Shown here: positions 28,791 through 37,620 of the stretch, piece by piece
Position numbering within the stretch: the first letter of the stretch is position 1
Layout of the letters: every line of letters begins with the position of its first letter
DNA from: Sphingobium yanoikuyae
Lineage (GTDB): Bacteria > Pseudomonadota > Alphaproteobacteria > Sphingomonadales > Sphingomonadaceae
Direction of reading: 5' to 3'
DNA: 64,000 nucleotides
Assembly: GCF_034424525.1 (NCBI RefSeq)
Contig: NZ_CP139979.1
Span: forward strand, 2,251,501 to 2,315,500
Position numbers and translations under genes: made by a program
Notes under the pieces: generated by a model
Seen by the model: the letters and a program-made list of their open reading frames with translations, nothing else
Told to the model about the DNA's origin: nothing
Databases searched by the model: none

Positions 28791-30071
28791 ATGTCCGCCC
28801 GTCGCCTGTCGCTCGCGTTTGCCCTGTCCGTTTCCACCCTGCTCGGCGCCTGCGCCCCGGTGCAGCAGCATCCCGCCAGCGTCGCTGCCGCCCCGGCCGA
28901 ACAGCGCGCGCCGGTGACGATCCTCGTGTCGATCGACGGCTTCCGTCCCGATTATCTGACCCGCGGCGTCTCGCCCCATCTCAACGCGCTGGCGGCCGGC
29001 GGCACCGAGGCGTCAATGCGCCCCTCCTTCCCGACCAAGACCTTCCCCAATCATTGGGCGATCGTGACCGGCGACCGGCCGGACCGCAGCGGCATCGTCG
29101 CCAATAATATGGAAGATGACAGCCGGCCCAAGGACAAGTTCACCATGGCCAGCGACGATCCATACTGGTGGAACGAGGCCGAGCCGATCTGGATCACCGC
29201 CGAAAAGCAGGGCGTGCGCACCGCGACCATGTTCTGGCCCGGCTCCAACGTCGCCTGGGGCGGCAACAAGGCGGCCGAATGGCCCTACAGGATCAGCGGC
29301 GGATCGCGCCCGAGCGACTGGGCACAGTTCAACGAGGCGATCAGCCCGACCCAGCGCGTCAATGGCGTGCTGGACGTGCTGCGCCGCCCGGCCGACATCC
29401 GCCCGCGCTTCGTCACCCTCTATTTCGATGAGGTCGATACAGCTGGGCATGTGAACGGACCGGCCGCACCGGAAACCACCCAGGCAGTCGCAGACGTCGA
29501 TGCCCATATCGGCGACCTCCTCGCCGGCCTCAAGGCGCTGGGCCAGTCGGCCAATATCGTCATCGTCTCCGACCATGGCATGGCCGCCAAGGCCAACGAC
29601 CGCGTGCTGCCGATCGACAAGATCGCCGACCCGGCCGACTATCGCGTGGTGGAGGCCGGCCCCTATGCCAGCCTGGTCGCCAATCCCGGCCGCGAAAAGG
29701 CGCTGGAGGCGGCGCTGTTCAAGCCGCGCGACCATATGCAGTGCTGGCGCAAGAGCGAAATCCCGGCGCGCTTCCACTATGGCACGCATCGCCGCATCCC
29801 GCCCTATTTCTGCCTGGCTGATACCGGCTGGGTGTTCCAGAATACCACCCCGACCAAGCCGGTCACCGGCGGCGACCATGGCTGGGACGATCGCGCGCCC
29901 GAAATGCAGGCTTTGTTCATCGCGAACGGCCCGGCCTTCGTCGGCGGCTTCCGTCCCTCGGCCGATTTCACCAATGTCGATGTCTATCCGCTGCTCGCCC
30001 GCCTGCTGGGCGTGACGCCGGTGGCGAGCGACGGCAACCCGGCGGTGCTGCAGGGGCTGGTGAAGCCCTGA
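28791..30071 (+). CDS. NPP-type alkaline phosphatase superfamily phosphodiesterase, lipoprotein
   Basis: 426 residues from ATG 28791. It has a lipoprotein signal peptide ending LLGAC. The enzyme part matches nucleotide pyrophosphatase/phosphodiesterases: ILVSIDGFRPDYLTRG with the metal Asp, the nucleophile Thr in PTKTFPNHWAIVTG, then YFDEVDTAGHVNGP, VIVSDHGMAAKAND and GDHGWDDRAPEM, the remaining metal ligands. It should hydrolyse phosphodiester or pyrophosphate bonds in nucleotides at the envelope. It is immediately followed by a PhoD-like gene. Confidence 0.92.
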   Translation: MSARRLSLAFALSVSTLLGACAPVQQHPASVAAAPAEQRAPVTILVSIDGFRPDYLTRGVSPHLNALAAGGTEASMRPSFPTKTFPNHWAIVTGDRPDRSGIVANNMEDDSRPKDKFTMASDDPYWWNEAEPIWITAEKQGVRTATMFWPGSNVAWGGNKAAEWPYRISGGSRPSDWAQFNEAISPTQRVNGVLDVLRRPADIRPRFVTLYFDEVDTAGHVNGPAAPETTQAVADVDAHIGDLLAGLKALGQSANIVIVSDHGMAAKANDRVLPIDKIADPADYRVVEAGPYASLVANPGREKALEAALFKPRDHMQCWRKSEIPARFHYGTHRRIPPYFCLADTGWVFQNTTPTKPVTGGDHGWDDRAPEMQALFIANGPAFVGGFRPSADFTNVDVYPLLARLLGVTPVASDGNPAVLQGLVKP

Positions 30072-30116
30072 TCGGGCGACATGCATTTGTCATAGAGCGG
30101 TTCTAGGCGGCGCGTC

Positions 30117-31667
30117 ATGTTCACGCGCCGCTCGCTCCTCTCCGCCGCCGCCATCGCCCCGATCGCCGGCGCGCCCGCCCTCCTTCGCGCCCAGAGCTGG
30201 TTCGCCGGCTATCCCTTCGCTTTGGGCGTGACATCGGGCGATCCGGCGCCCGACGGCTTCGTCATCTGGACCAAGCTGGCGCCGCGCCCGTTCGAGCCGC
30301 ATGGCGGCATGCCGATGACGCCGATCCCGGTGAAATGGGAGGTCGCGGCCGATGATCGCTTCAGGACCATCGTGGCCGGCGGCGAAGCGATCGCCCGGCC
30401 GGAACTGGGCCACAGCGTCCATGTCGAGGTGACCGGCCTTCAGCCCGACCGGCCCTATTGGTATCGCTTTGCGCTCGGCAATGACCAGTCGACGCGCGGC
30501 CGCGCCCGCACCCTGCCGCTGGCGTCGGCCAGCCCCAAGCTGCTGAAATTCGGCGTCGCGGGCTGCCAGAATTACCAGGACGGCCTTTTCACCGCCTTCC
30601 GCCATCTGGCGCGCGAGGACGATCTCGCCTTCGTCTATCATTATGGCGACTTCATCTATGAATATAGCCAGCGCGGCCCGGACTATGACAAGAACGGTCT
30701 GCCCGGCCCCCAGGTGCGCGACCATATCGGCCAGGATTGCTACGACCTTGCCGACTATCGGCTGCGCTACGCCCAATATCTGAGCGATTATGATCTGCAG
30801 GCGGCGCGCTGCCGTCATAGCTGGTTCCCGACCTTCGACGATCATGAGGTCGCGAACAACTGGGTCGGCGACATCGACGCCAAAGGCGCGCCGGCCGATG
30901 CCTTCCGCATGCGTCGCGCCGCCGGCATGCAGGCCTGGTATGAATATATGCCGGTCCGCGCGGCGATGGCGCCCCGCAGCGAGATGATCGGCACCATGTA
31001 TCGCCAGGCGCGCTTCGGCGACCTGTTGTCGATCGACTTCCTCGACACCCGCACCTTCCGCACCGACCAGCCCTGTGGCGACAATTTCAAGCCGGCCTGC
31101 GCCGAAATGGCCGCCACCCAGGCGCAGGTCATTTCGGCCGAGGAGGAAGGCTGGCTGACCCACAACCTCGCCCGCCGCGACGCCAAGTGGAACTGCCTGG
31201 CCCAGCAGGTGATGATGATGGCGCTCGACCGCCGCAACAGTGCCGACGCGGCAGAGCCGATCTACAATATGGACACCTGGGCCGGCTACAAGGCGCAGCG
31301 CCAGCGGCTGCTCGGCCGGATGAAGGGGCTGGACAATGTCGTGGTCCTAACCGGCGACGAGCATCAGAATTTCGCCGGCCTGTTGGATGACGGCACAAAG
31401 CCGGTCGCGGTCGAGTTTGTGTCGACCTCCATCTCCTCGGGCGGCGACGGATCGGACCTGCGGCCGGGCAGCGACATCATCCTAAAGAACAACCCGCAAC
31501 TCAAATTTATCAACGACCAGCGCGGCTATCTGACCTGCGAAGTGACGGCCGACGCCTGGACGACGCGGGCGATGGTGATGGATCAGGTATCGGCGCCGGG
31601 CGGCCATATCCGCACCCGCGCGACCATGACCGTGCCGCGCGCCGCGCCAGGGTTGAGCATCAACTGA
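30117..31667 (+). CDS. phoD: alkaline phosphatase D family phosphodiesterase
   Basis: 516 residues with a twin-arginine signal (FTRRSLLSAAAIAPIAGAP). The fibronectin-like N-terminal module (GVTSGDPAPDGFVIWTKL) is followed by the metallophosphoesterase core: CQNYQDGLFTAFRHL, YHYGDFIYEY, FPTFDDHEVANNW and VVLTGDEHQNFAG. The family cleaves phosphodiesters and monoesters and is exported folded with its metals. It follows the NPP-type lipoprotein by 45 bases, making a likely pair for extracellular organic phosphate use. Confidence 0.93.
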   Translation: MFTRRSLLSAAAIAPIAGAPALLRAQSWFAGYPFALGVTSGDPAPDGFVIWTKLAPRPFEPHGGMPMTPIPVKWEVAADDRFRTIVAGGEAIARPELGHSVHVEVTGLQPDRPYWYRFALGNDQSTRGRARTLPLASASPKLLKFGVAGCQNYQDGLFTAFRHLAREDDLAFVYHYGDFIYEYSQRGPDYDKNGLPGPQVRDHIGQDCYDLADYRLRYAQYLSDYDLQAARCRHSWFPTFDDHEVANNWVGDIDAKGAPADAFRMRRAAGMQAWYEYMPVRAAMAPRSEMIGTMYRQARFGDLLSIDFLDTRTFRTDQPCGDNFKPACAEMAATQAQVISAEEEGWLTHNLARRDAKWNCLAQQVMMMALDRRNSADAAEPIYNMDTWAGYKAQRQRLLGRMKGLDNVVVLTGDEHQNFAGLLDDGTKPVAVEFVSTSISSGGDGSDLRPGSDIILKNNPQLKFINDQRGYLTCEVTADAWTTRAMVMDQVSAPGGHIRTRATMTVPRAAPGLSIN

Positions 31668-31726
31668 CAGTTGACGTAAACGGAAAGCCCCCATACACCA
31701 TGTCCGTTGCAATGGGAGACGGATAG

Positions 31727-32191
31727 ATGGACGACATTCTCTATTTCGAGGATATCGAGATAGGCGACAGCTTCGCGTTCGGGCCGCTGACCCTGTCGCG
31801 GGAGGAAACGATCGCCTTTGCCGCGGAGTTCGACCCACAGCCCTTCCATCTGTCCGACGAGGCCGCCGCCACCACCCATTTTCGCACCATCTCGGCCAGC
31901 GGCTGGCACACCACCGCCCTGTTCATGAAGATGTTCGTCGCCGAAATGCGGAAGCAACCCGGACGCCAGGCGGCCAGCCTGGGCGCGATGGGCGTCGATG
32001 AACTGCGCTGGCTGCGCCCGGTCCGCCCCGGCGACACGCTGCGCGGCACCAATGAGGTGATCGACAAGAAGATTTCGCAGAGCCGCCCGGAAATGGGCAT
32101 CGTCCGCAACAAGGTGACGCTCTACAACCAGAAGGACGAACCCGTGCTGACCATGTGCCCGATCGCCATGTGGCGCACCCGCCCGGCATAA
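31727..32191 (+). CDS. MaoC-like hotdog dehydratase
   Basis: 154 residues, single hotdog fold. It opens with YFEDIEIGDSFAFGPLTLSR and has the hydratase motif FDPQPFHLSDEAA, with the Asp and His that bind and protonate the enoyl substrate, then FRTISASGWHTTALFMKM. It may hydrate an enoyl-CoA, for example in degradation of fatty or aromatic acids. No neighbouring acyl-CoA genes narrow the substrate. Confidence 0.9.
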   Translation: MDDILYFEDIEIGDSFAFGPLTLSREETIAFAAEFDPQPFHLSDEAAATTHFRTISASGWHTTALFMKMFVAEMRKQPGRQAASLGAMGVDELRWLRPVRPGDTLRGTNEVIDKKISQSRPEMGIVRNKVTLYNQKDEPVLTMCPIAMWRTRPA

Positions 32192-32291
32192 GGCCACCCC
32201 ATCCGGGGTGGCCAATTGCAGTCTCCCGGACCTGTCGGCGCGGATCATTCCCCCCTAGGCGAGGCCAAACGCTCATCCGGGGAACCCAGCC

Positions 32292-32918
32292 ATGCCCAGC
32301 GCCGCGCATCTTGCCGCCTTCGCCCTCATCTCGCTCGGCATGGTGCTGACGCCGGGTCCGAACATGATCTACCTGATCTCCCGCTCGATCAGCCAGGGGC
32401 GCGCCGCCGGCATGGTCTCGCTGCTCGGCGTCGCCTGCGGCTTCCTCTTCTACATGGTCGCCGCCGCCTTCGGCATCACCGCGCTGCTGATGGCGGTGCC
32501 CTTCGCCTATGACGTGCTGCGCCTGGGCGGCGCGCTCTATCTGCTGTGGCTCGCCTGGAATGCGGTGCGGCCCGGCGGCCGTTCGCCTTTCCAGGTGAAG
32601 CAATTGCCGCTCGATGGCCCGCGCAAGCTGTTCGCCATGGGGCTGCTGACCAATCTGCTCAATCCCAAGGTAGCGATGATCTATCTCTCGCTGCTGCCCC
32701 AGTTCGTCGATCCGGCGCGCGGCCATGTGCTTGGCCAATCGCTGATCCTCGGCGCGACCCAGATCGCGATCAGCCTGTCGGTCAACGCGATCATCGCCTG
32801 CCTCGCCGGATCGATCGCCGGCTTCCTCGGCACCCGGCCGCGCTGGCTCACGATCCAGCGCTGGTTCATGGGCACGGTTCTGGGCGGCCTCGCCGTGCGG
32901 ATGGCGGTGGAGCGCTAG
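32292..32918 (+). CDS. LysE/RhtB family amino-acid exporter
   Basis: 208 residues with about six hydrophobic segments. The N-terminal LISLGMVLTPGPNMIYLISRSISQGRAAG in pieces is the LysE/RhtB signature, followed by GVACGFLFYMVAAAFG and FAMGLLTNLLNPKVAMIYLS. Members export amino acids or homoserine lactone-type compounds. GGGGAA precedes the ATG. Substrate unknown. Confidence 0.93.
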   Translation: MPSAAHLAAFALISLGMVLTPGPNMIYLISRSISQGRAAGMVSLLGVACGFLFYMVAAAFGITALLMAVPFAYDVLRLGGALYLLWLAWNAVRPGGRSPFQVKQLPLDGPRKLFAMGLLTNLLNPKVAMIYLSLLPQFVDPARGHVLGQSLILGATQIAISLSVNAIIACLAGSIAGFLGTRPRWLTIQRWFMGTVLGGLAVRMAVER

Positions 32919-32931
32919 TCAGCCTCAGCCG

Positions 32932-33585
32932 TCACGCCGCCAGCTTGCGCGCCCGTTCGCGCCAGGCTTCGGCCAGTTGCGGCATCTCGGCCAGCGCGCG
33001 CACCGCATCAGGATCGGCCTTGTGCCCGCCGCCGATCAGCAGGCGAAAGACCCGCTCGATGCTCCAGTCGGGCAAGGGCCGCTCCAGCAACCCCATCCGC
33101 GTGCCGGCCTCCGCCTCACCTTCGCGGATCACCCGGAAATAGATGCCGCAGCGCGCGGTCTTGACGATCGTCGCCATCACGTCGCGGGCACCGAAACGAT
33201 GGTCGAGCTTCCAGCAGGGCTGGCGGCCATGGCTCACCTCCACCACCGCGCTGCCCAGACTGAACCGGTCGCCCAGGCAGATGTCGCTTTCGGTCATGCC
33301 GCGGCTTGCGATATTCTCGCCAAAGGCGCCGGGCGCGTCGAGCAGTGGATGATCGGGCTTGCGATCGCGCCACCAGCCATAATGGTCCTGCGGATAGAGA
33401 TGGATCGCCTTGTCCCAGCCGCCATGATGAACGGTATCGGCCACCCCGTCGCCCGCGAACCCCAGCCAGTTGATGCGGATCGGGCCGGCGACCGGCTGCT
33501 TGGCGATGGCGCTATGCTCGTCATCGCGAAAGGGCCGGGGCATGCCGATCAGCAGCGCATCGATGGTCATGAAAAGCTGGGTCAT
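32932..33585 (-). CDS. MOSC domain protein (YiiM-like)
   Basis: 217 residues from ATG 33585 (GGAG ahead); an ATG at 33570 and a GTG at 33600 are alternatives. The MOSC core is visible: GFAGDGVADTVHHGGWDKAIHLYPQDHY in pieces, PGAFGENIASRGMTESDICLGDRF and VSHGRQPCWKLDHRFG with the conserved Cys. MOSC proteins handle molybdenum cofactor sulfur; the YiiM group uses it for N-hydroxylated substrates. No partner gene is nearby. Confidence 0.88.
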   Translation of the reverse strand: MTQLFMTIDALLIGMPRPFRDDEHSAIAKQPVAGPIRINWLGFAGDGVADTVHHGGWDKAIHLYPQDHYGWWRDRKPDHPLLDAPGAFGENIASRGMTESDICLGDRFSLGSAVVEVSHGRQPCWKLDHRFGARDVMATIVKTARCGIYFRVIREGEAEAGTRMGLLERPLPDWSIERVFRLLIGGGHKADPDAVRALAEMPQLAEAWRERARKLAA

Positions 33586-33657
33586 GCCGCTCCATGCCAC
33601 GCCTGCAACGCGATGACGATGGCCAGTTGCGGCCAGCTTGCCCTGCCCGATCGCCGG

Positions 33658-33876
33658 TCACGCGGCGCTCAGTTCCGATCTCAGCTTGAGCACCAGGTCG
33701 CCCTTGTCGGTATGGACCAGATAGGCGGGATCGCGCGGCGATCCGTTACGACGGATCAGCGAGCCGGCGATCATCCGCTCCACATGCCGCTCGAACCGCT
33801 CTGCTATGCGTCCCCGGCCGACACCCTGCCCCCAATTCCACCTGACCCGTGTTCCCTTGCGGAATCTCTCGGCCAT
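33658..33876 (-). CDS. DUF2945 (Tudor-like, hypervirulence-associated) small protein
   Basis: 72 residues: MAERFRKGTRVRWNWGQGVG at the start and VHTDKGDLVLKLRSELSAA near the end. It has the DUF2945 pattern of a small beta-barrel with VRWNWG and a KGD turn. The open frame extends far upstream through rarA and the glycosyltransferase in antisense, but GAGG sits ahead of this ATG and only the last 72 residues are believable. Function is unknown. Confidence 0.8.
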   Translation of the reverse strand: MAERFRKGTRVRWNWGQGVGRGRIAERFERHVERMIAGSLIRRNGSPRDPAYLVHTDKGDLVLKLRSELSAA

Positions 33877-33999
33877 CAGCAGACATCCTCTCCTTCGGGG
33901 GCAATCATGCCGGCCGGCTTTCCCGGTCAGCCTCAGCAAAATTCCCGAGACCCGCTCTGGTTCCTTGGGTTTTTCGCCGGTCTGGTCTAAGGGGCCGCG

Positions 34000-35178
34000 A
34001 TGGATGTTACCGGACTTTGTGTCGCGCTGTTCAGCGGCAATTATAATTATGTGCGCGATGGCGCGAACCAGGCGCTCAATCGCTTCGTCGGCTATCTGCT
34101 GCGTCAGGGTGCGCAGGTGCGCGTCTATGCCCCGACCACCGATACGCCCGCCTTTCCGCCGACCGGCGACCTGGTCAGCGCGCCGTCCATTCCCGTGCCC
34201 GGCCGCCCGGAATATCGCATCCCTACCCGCCTGTCGCGCGCGCTGCGCCGGGACTTGAAGGCGTTCGCGCCCAACATGATCCATCTGTCGAGCCCCGATC
34301 CGCTCGGCCATCGGGCACTGACCTGGGCGCGCGATCATGACCTGCCCGCCGTCGCTTCGGTCCATACCCGGTTCGAAACCTATCCGCGCTATTATGGCCT
34401 CGCCTTCCTGGAGCCGGCGATCGAGGGCATTTTGCGCCGCTTCTACCGCCGCTGCGACGCCATCGTCGCCCCGTCGGAATCCATGGCCCAGTTGCTGCGC
34501 GAGCAGCGGATGAGCTATGATGTCGGCATCTGGACCCGTGGCATCGATCGCGAGATATTCACCCCTCAGCGCCGCGATCTCGACTGGCGCCGGTCGCTCG
34601 GCTTTGCCGACGATGTGCCGGTGATCGGCTTCATCGGCCGTCAGGTGATGGAGAAGGGGCTGGACGTCTTTTCCGACACGATCGACCAGCTGACCGCGCG
34701 CAAGGTGCCACACAAGGTGCTGGTGGTCGGCGAAGGGCCGGCCCGCGAATGGTTCCAGAACCGCCTGCCCGATGCCGTCTTCACCGGCTTCCAGGGCGGG
34801 GCCGACCTCGGCCGCGCGGTCGCCAGCATGGACATGCTGTTCAACCCGTCGGTCACCGAGACGTTCGGCAATGTCACGCTGGAGGCGATGGCCTGCCGCC
34901 TGCCCACCGTCGCGGCCCGTGCCACCGGCAGCGAAAACCTGGTCCAGGAAGGCATTACCGGCCGGCTGATCCGCCCCGGCGCCATCGGCAAGTTCGCCGA
35001 TGCGCTGCAAATCTACTGCACCGACGCCGCCGCCCGCGCCAGCGCAGGCGCCGCCGCCGAGGCGCAGGCCGAACATTTCGGCTGGGACCAGGTGAACCAG
35101 GCGCTGGTCGATACCTATTTGCGGATCATCCGTCAGCGCGCCCAGGGTGCCAAGATTCGTTCCAGCCCTGTTCCCTGA
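34000..35178 (+). CDS. family 4 glycosyltransferase (GT-B fold)
   Basis: 392 residues. It begins CVALFSGNYNYVRDGANQAL with the N-terminal Rossmann loop and has HTRFETYPRYYGLAFLEPAIEG, VIGFIGRQVMEKGLDVFSD for the donor-binding domain, and the paired acidic motif PSVTETFGNVTLEAMAC near the C-terminus. The pattern is that of GDP-mannose-type alpha-mannosyltransferases acting on glycolipids. The acceptor is unknown. Confidence 0.88.
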   Translation: MDVTGLCVALFSGNYNYVRDGANQALNRFVGYLLRQGAQVRVYAPTTDTPAFPPTGDLVSAPSIPVPGRPEYRIPTRLSRALRRDLKAFAPNMIHLSSPDPLGHRALTWARDHDLPAVASVHTRFETYPRYYGLAFLEPAIEGILRRFYRRCDAIVAPSESMAQLLREQRMSYDVGIWTRGIDREIFTPQRRDLDWRRSLGFADDVPVIGFIGRQVMEKGLDVFSDTIDQLTARKVPHKVLVVGEGPAREWFQNRLPDAVFTGFQGGADLGRAVASMDMLFNPSVTETFGNVTLEAMACRLPTVAARATGSENLVQEGITGRLIRPGAIGKFADALQIYCTDAAARASAGAAAEAQAEHFGWDQVNQALVDTYLRIIRQRAQGAKIRSSPVP

Positions 35179-35206
35179 TCGGCCCGGCCGACCTATATCG
35201 GGGACG

Positions 35207-36520
35207 ATGGCTGATCTTTTCTCTTCCGACGATGTCCTTCCCGCCGGCATCGACCATGCCCCGCTGGCCGATCGGTTGCGTCCGGCCGTGCTGGCCGATG
35301 TGGTCGGCCAGGAGCATCTGACCGGCCCGGACGGCGCGATTGGCCGCATGGTAGCGGCCGGCCGCCTGTCGTCTCTCCTCTTCTGGGGACCGCCCGGTAC
35401 CGGCAAGACCACGATATCGCGGCTGCTCGCCGATGCCGTCGGCATGCGGTTCGAGCCTATCTCGGCCGTCTTTTCCGGTGTCGCCGACCTCAAGAAGGTG
35501 TTTGCCGCCGCAAAGGACCATGGCCGGCGCGGCGAAAAGACCTTGCTCTTCGTGGACGAGATCCACCGCTTCAACCGCGCCCAGCAGGACAGCTTCCTGC
35601 CCTTCGTCGAGGATGGCACGGTCACGCTGGTCGGCGCCACGACGGAAAACCCGAGCTTCGAACTGAACGCCGCGCTCCTGTCCCGCGCGCAGGTGCTGAT
35701 CCTGCGCCGGCTCGATGCCGCCGCGCTCGAACAATTGCTGGACCGGGCCGAAGCGCTGATCGGCCGCCCGTTGCCGCTGGATATGGCCGCGCGTGAAGCG
35801 CTGCTGGCCAGCGCGGACGGCGACGGCCGCTTCCTGCTCAATCAGGTCGAAACTCTCTATTCGATCGACATTCCCGCGCCGCTCGACCCGGCGGGCCTCT
35901 CCGCCCTGCTCCACCGCCGCGTCGCGGTCTATGACAAGGATCGCGAAGGCCATTACAACCTCATCTCCGCCCTCCATAAATCGCTGCGCGGCTCCGATCC
36001 GCAGGCGGCGCTCTATTATCTCGCCCGCATGCTGACCGCGGGCGAGGAACCGCTCTATGTGCTGCGCCGGCTCGTCCGCTTCGCCACTGAAGATATCGGC
36101 CTAGCCGACCCGCAGGCAGTGGTGCAGTGCCTCGCCGCCAAGGACGCCTATGAATTTCTCGGTTCGCCCGAAGGCGAACTGGCGATCGTTCAGGCCTGCA
36201 TCTATTGCGCCACCGCGCCCAAGTCGAACGCCGGCTATATGGCGATGAAGACGGCCTTCCGCACCGCGCGCGAAACCGGGTCCCTGATGCCGCCGATGAA
36301 CATCGTCAATGCCCCCACCAAGCTGATGAAGCAGGTCGGCTATGGCAAGAATTACCAATATGACCATGATGCCGAGGGCGGTTTTTCCGGCGCCAATTAC
36401 TGGCCAGCGGAGATGAGCCCGCAGACCTTCTACACGCCGACCGAGCGCGGGTTCGAGGCGCGGATCGCCGAGCGCATTGCCTATTGGAACAAGCTGCGCG
36501 CCGAACGCGGCGCGGCGTGA
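35207..36520 (+). CDS. rarA: replication-associated recombination protein A
   Basis: 437 residues from ATG 35207; the open frame upstream to 35147 overlaps the previous gene and is not used. An AAA+ ATPase that loads at stalled forks: LADVVGQEHLTGPDGAI, Walker A GPPGTGKTTISRLL, Walker B TLLFVDEIHRFNRAQQD, sensor VGATTENPSFELNAALLSR, and the C-terminal clamp-loader-like part with NAPTKLMKQVGYG. Its GTGA stop overlaps the start of the next gene. Confidence 0.95.
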   Translation: MADLFSSDDVLPAGIDHAPLADRLRPAVLADVVGQEHLTGPDGAIGRMVAAGRLSSLLFWGPPGTGKTTISRLLADAVGMRFEPISAVFSGVADLKKVFAAAKDHGRRGEKTLLFVDEIHRFNRAQQDSFLPFVEDGTVTLVGATTENPSFELNAALLSRAQVLILRRLDAAALEQLLDRAEALIGRPLPLDMAAREALLASADGDGRFLLNQVETLYSIDIPAPLDPAGLSALLHRRVAVYDKDREGHYNLISALHKSLRGSDPQAALYYLARMLTAGEEPLYVLRRLVRFATEDIGLADPQAVVQCLAAKDAYEFLGSPEGELAIVQACIYCATAPKSNAGYMAMKTAFRTARETGSLMPPMNIVNAPTKLMKQVGYGKNYQYDHDAEGGFSGANYWPAEMSPQTFYTPTERGFEARIAERIAYWNKLRAERGAA

Positions 36521-37374
36521 CGCCCCGGTTCGCGCGCTTCGCCGCGATCGACTGGTCGGGCGCCAAGGGCACGCGCCACAAGGGGATAGCGGTCGCCATC
36601 TGCGGCATCGGTCAGGATGCGCCGGAACTGGTCGAGGCGCCGGGCGGCATCTGGTCGCGCCAGGCGATCGCCGACTGGCTGATCGCAACGGCGCGCGAGG
36701 CACCGACCCTGTTCGGCTTCGACTTCAGCTTCGCCCCACCCTTCATAGCGCGCGGCGCCTATCTGCCCGGCGATCCGACGCCCACGAACGGTCCCGCTTT
36801 CTGGGCCTATGTCGATTCGGTCTGCGACGATCCGGATCTGGGCGCCGCCAGCCTGCTGGAAACCACCCATCGTCGCCATTTCTATTTCGGCAAGACCGAT
36901 GGGATGAAGGCCGACTTTTTGCACAACCGCGCCTGCGAAGCCCATTATAATGCCGGAGGCGGCGGCAAGCCCTCGACCATCTATGACGCGATCGGCGCGG
37001 CGCAGGTGGCCAAGGCCAGCTTTGCCGGCATGCGCCTGCTCCACCAGATCCGCCCGCATGTGCCGGTCTGGCCGTTCGATCCGCTGCCTGCCACCGGATC
37101 GCTGGTCGTCGAAATCTATACCAGCATCGCCGCACGCGCCGCCGGCCGTCCGAAGGGCCGGACCAAGATGCGCGATCTCGCCGCCCTCAATCACGCGCTG
37201 ACCATGTTCGCAACCGCCCCTTACGCCGGCCCGATCGCCACCGACCATCAGACCGATGCCTTGCTGACCGCCGCCTGGATGCGCGAAAGCGCAGAAAATC
37301 CGGCACTTTGGGCACCATTGCCCCTGACCGACGAAATTGCGCGCACAGAGGGCTGGACGTTCGGCGTGATCTGA
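36517..37374 (+). CDS. DUF429-like RNase H-fold protein
   Basis: 285 residues from GTG 36517, overlapping the rarA stop in GTGA; the TTG at 36484 lies inside rarA and is less likely. The opening FAAIDWSGAKGTRHKG and the later FGFDFSFAPPF look like a RNase H-like fold with a conserved Asp, and the C-terminal DHQTDALLTAAWM supplies Asp residues in a similar place to nuclease families. Such DUF429 proteins are thought to be nucleases, but activity is not shown. The overlap implies coupled expression with rarA. Confidence 0.7.
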   Translation: MTPRFARFAAIDWSGAKGTRHKGIAVAICGIGQDAPELVEAPGGIWSRQAIADWLIATAREAPTLFGFDFSFAPPFIARGAYLPGDPTPTNGPAFWAYVDSVCDDPDLGAASLLETTHRRHFYFGKTDGMKADFLHNRACEAHYNAGGGGKPSTIYDAIGAAQVAKASFAGMRLLHQIRPHVPVWPFDPLPATGSLVVEIYTSIAARAAGRPKGRTKMRDLAALNHALTMFATAPYAGPIATDHQTDALLTAAWMRESAENPALWAPLPLTDEIARTEGWTFGVI

Positions 37375-37402
37375 TAGTAAGGGCGTCCGGCCCGTCGGGT
37401 GC

Positions 37403-37474
<72 letters not shown>

Positions 37475-37620
37475 CCGACGAAGACAGGGCGCCCTATCCC
37501 GGACACCGGCCCTTTTCCCCGCGAATCCCGCCATAAGCGCCTGCGACCTCAGCTATATGGCCAGCCGCAAATGGCGGCGCTATACTGGCCGTCGAAACGG
37601 CTCACCGCGGATTTGGGATA

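Noticed and set aside
33658..35841. 727-residue open frame on the minus strand across rarA and a glycosyltransferase
   Set aside because: The upstream 655 residues are Arg/Ser/Ala-rich shadow of two well-supported plus-strand genes; only the last 72 residues are a recognisable protein.
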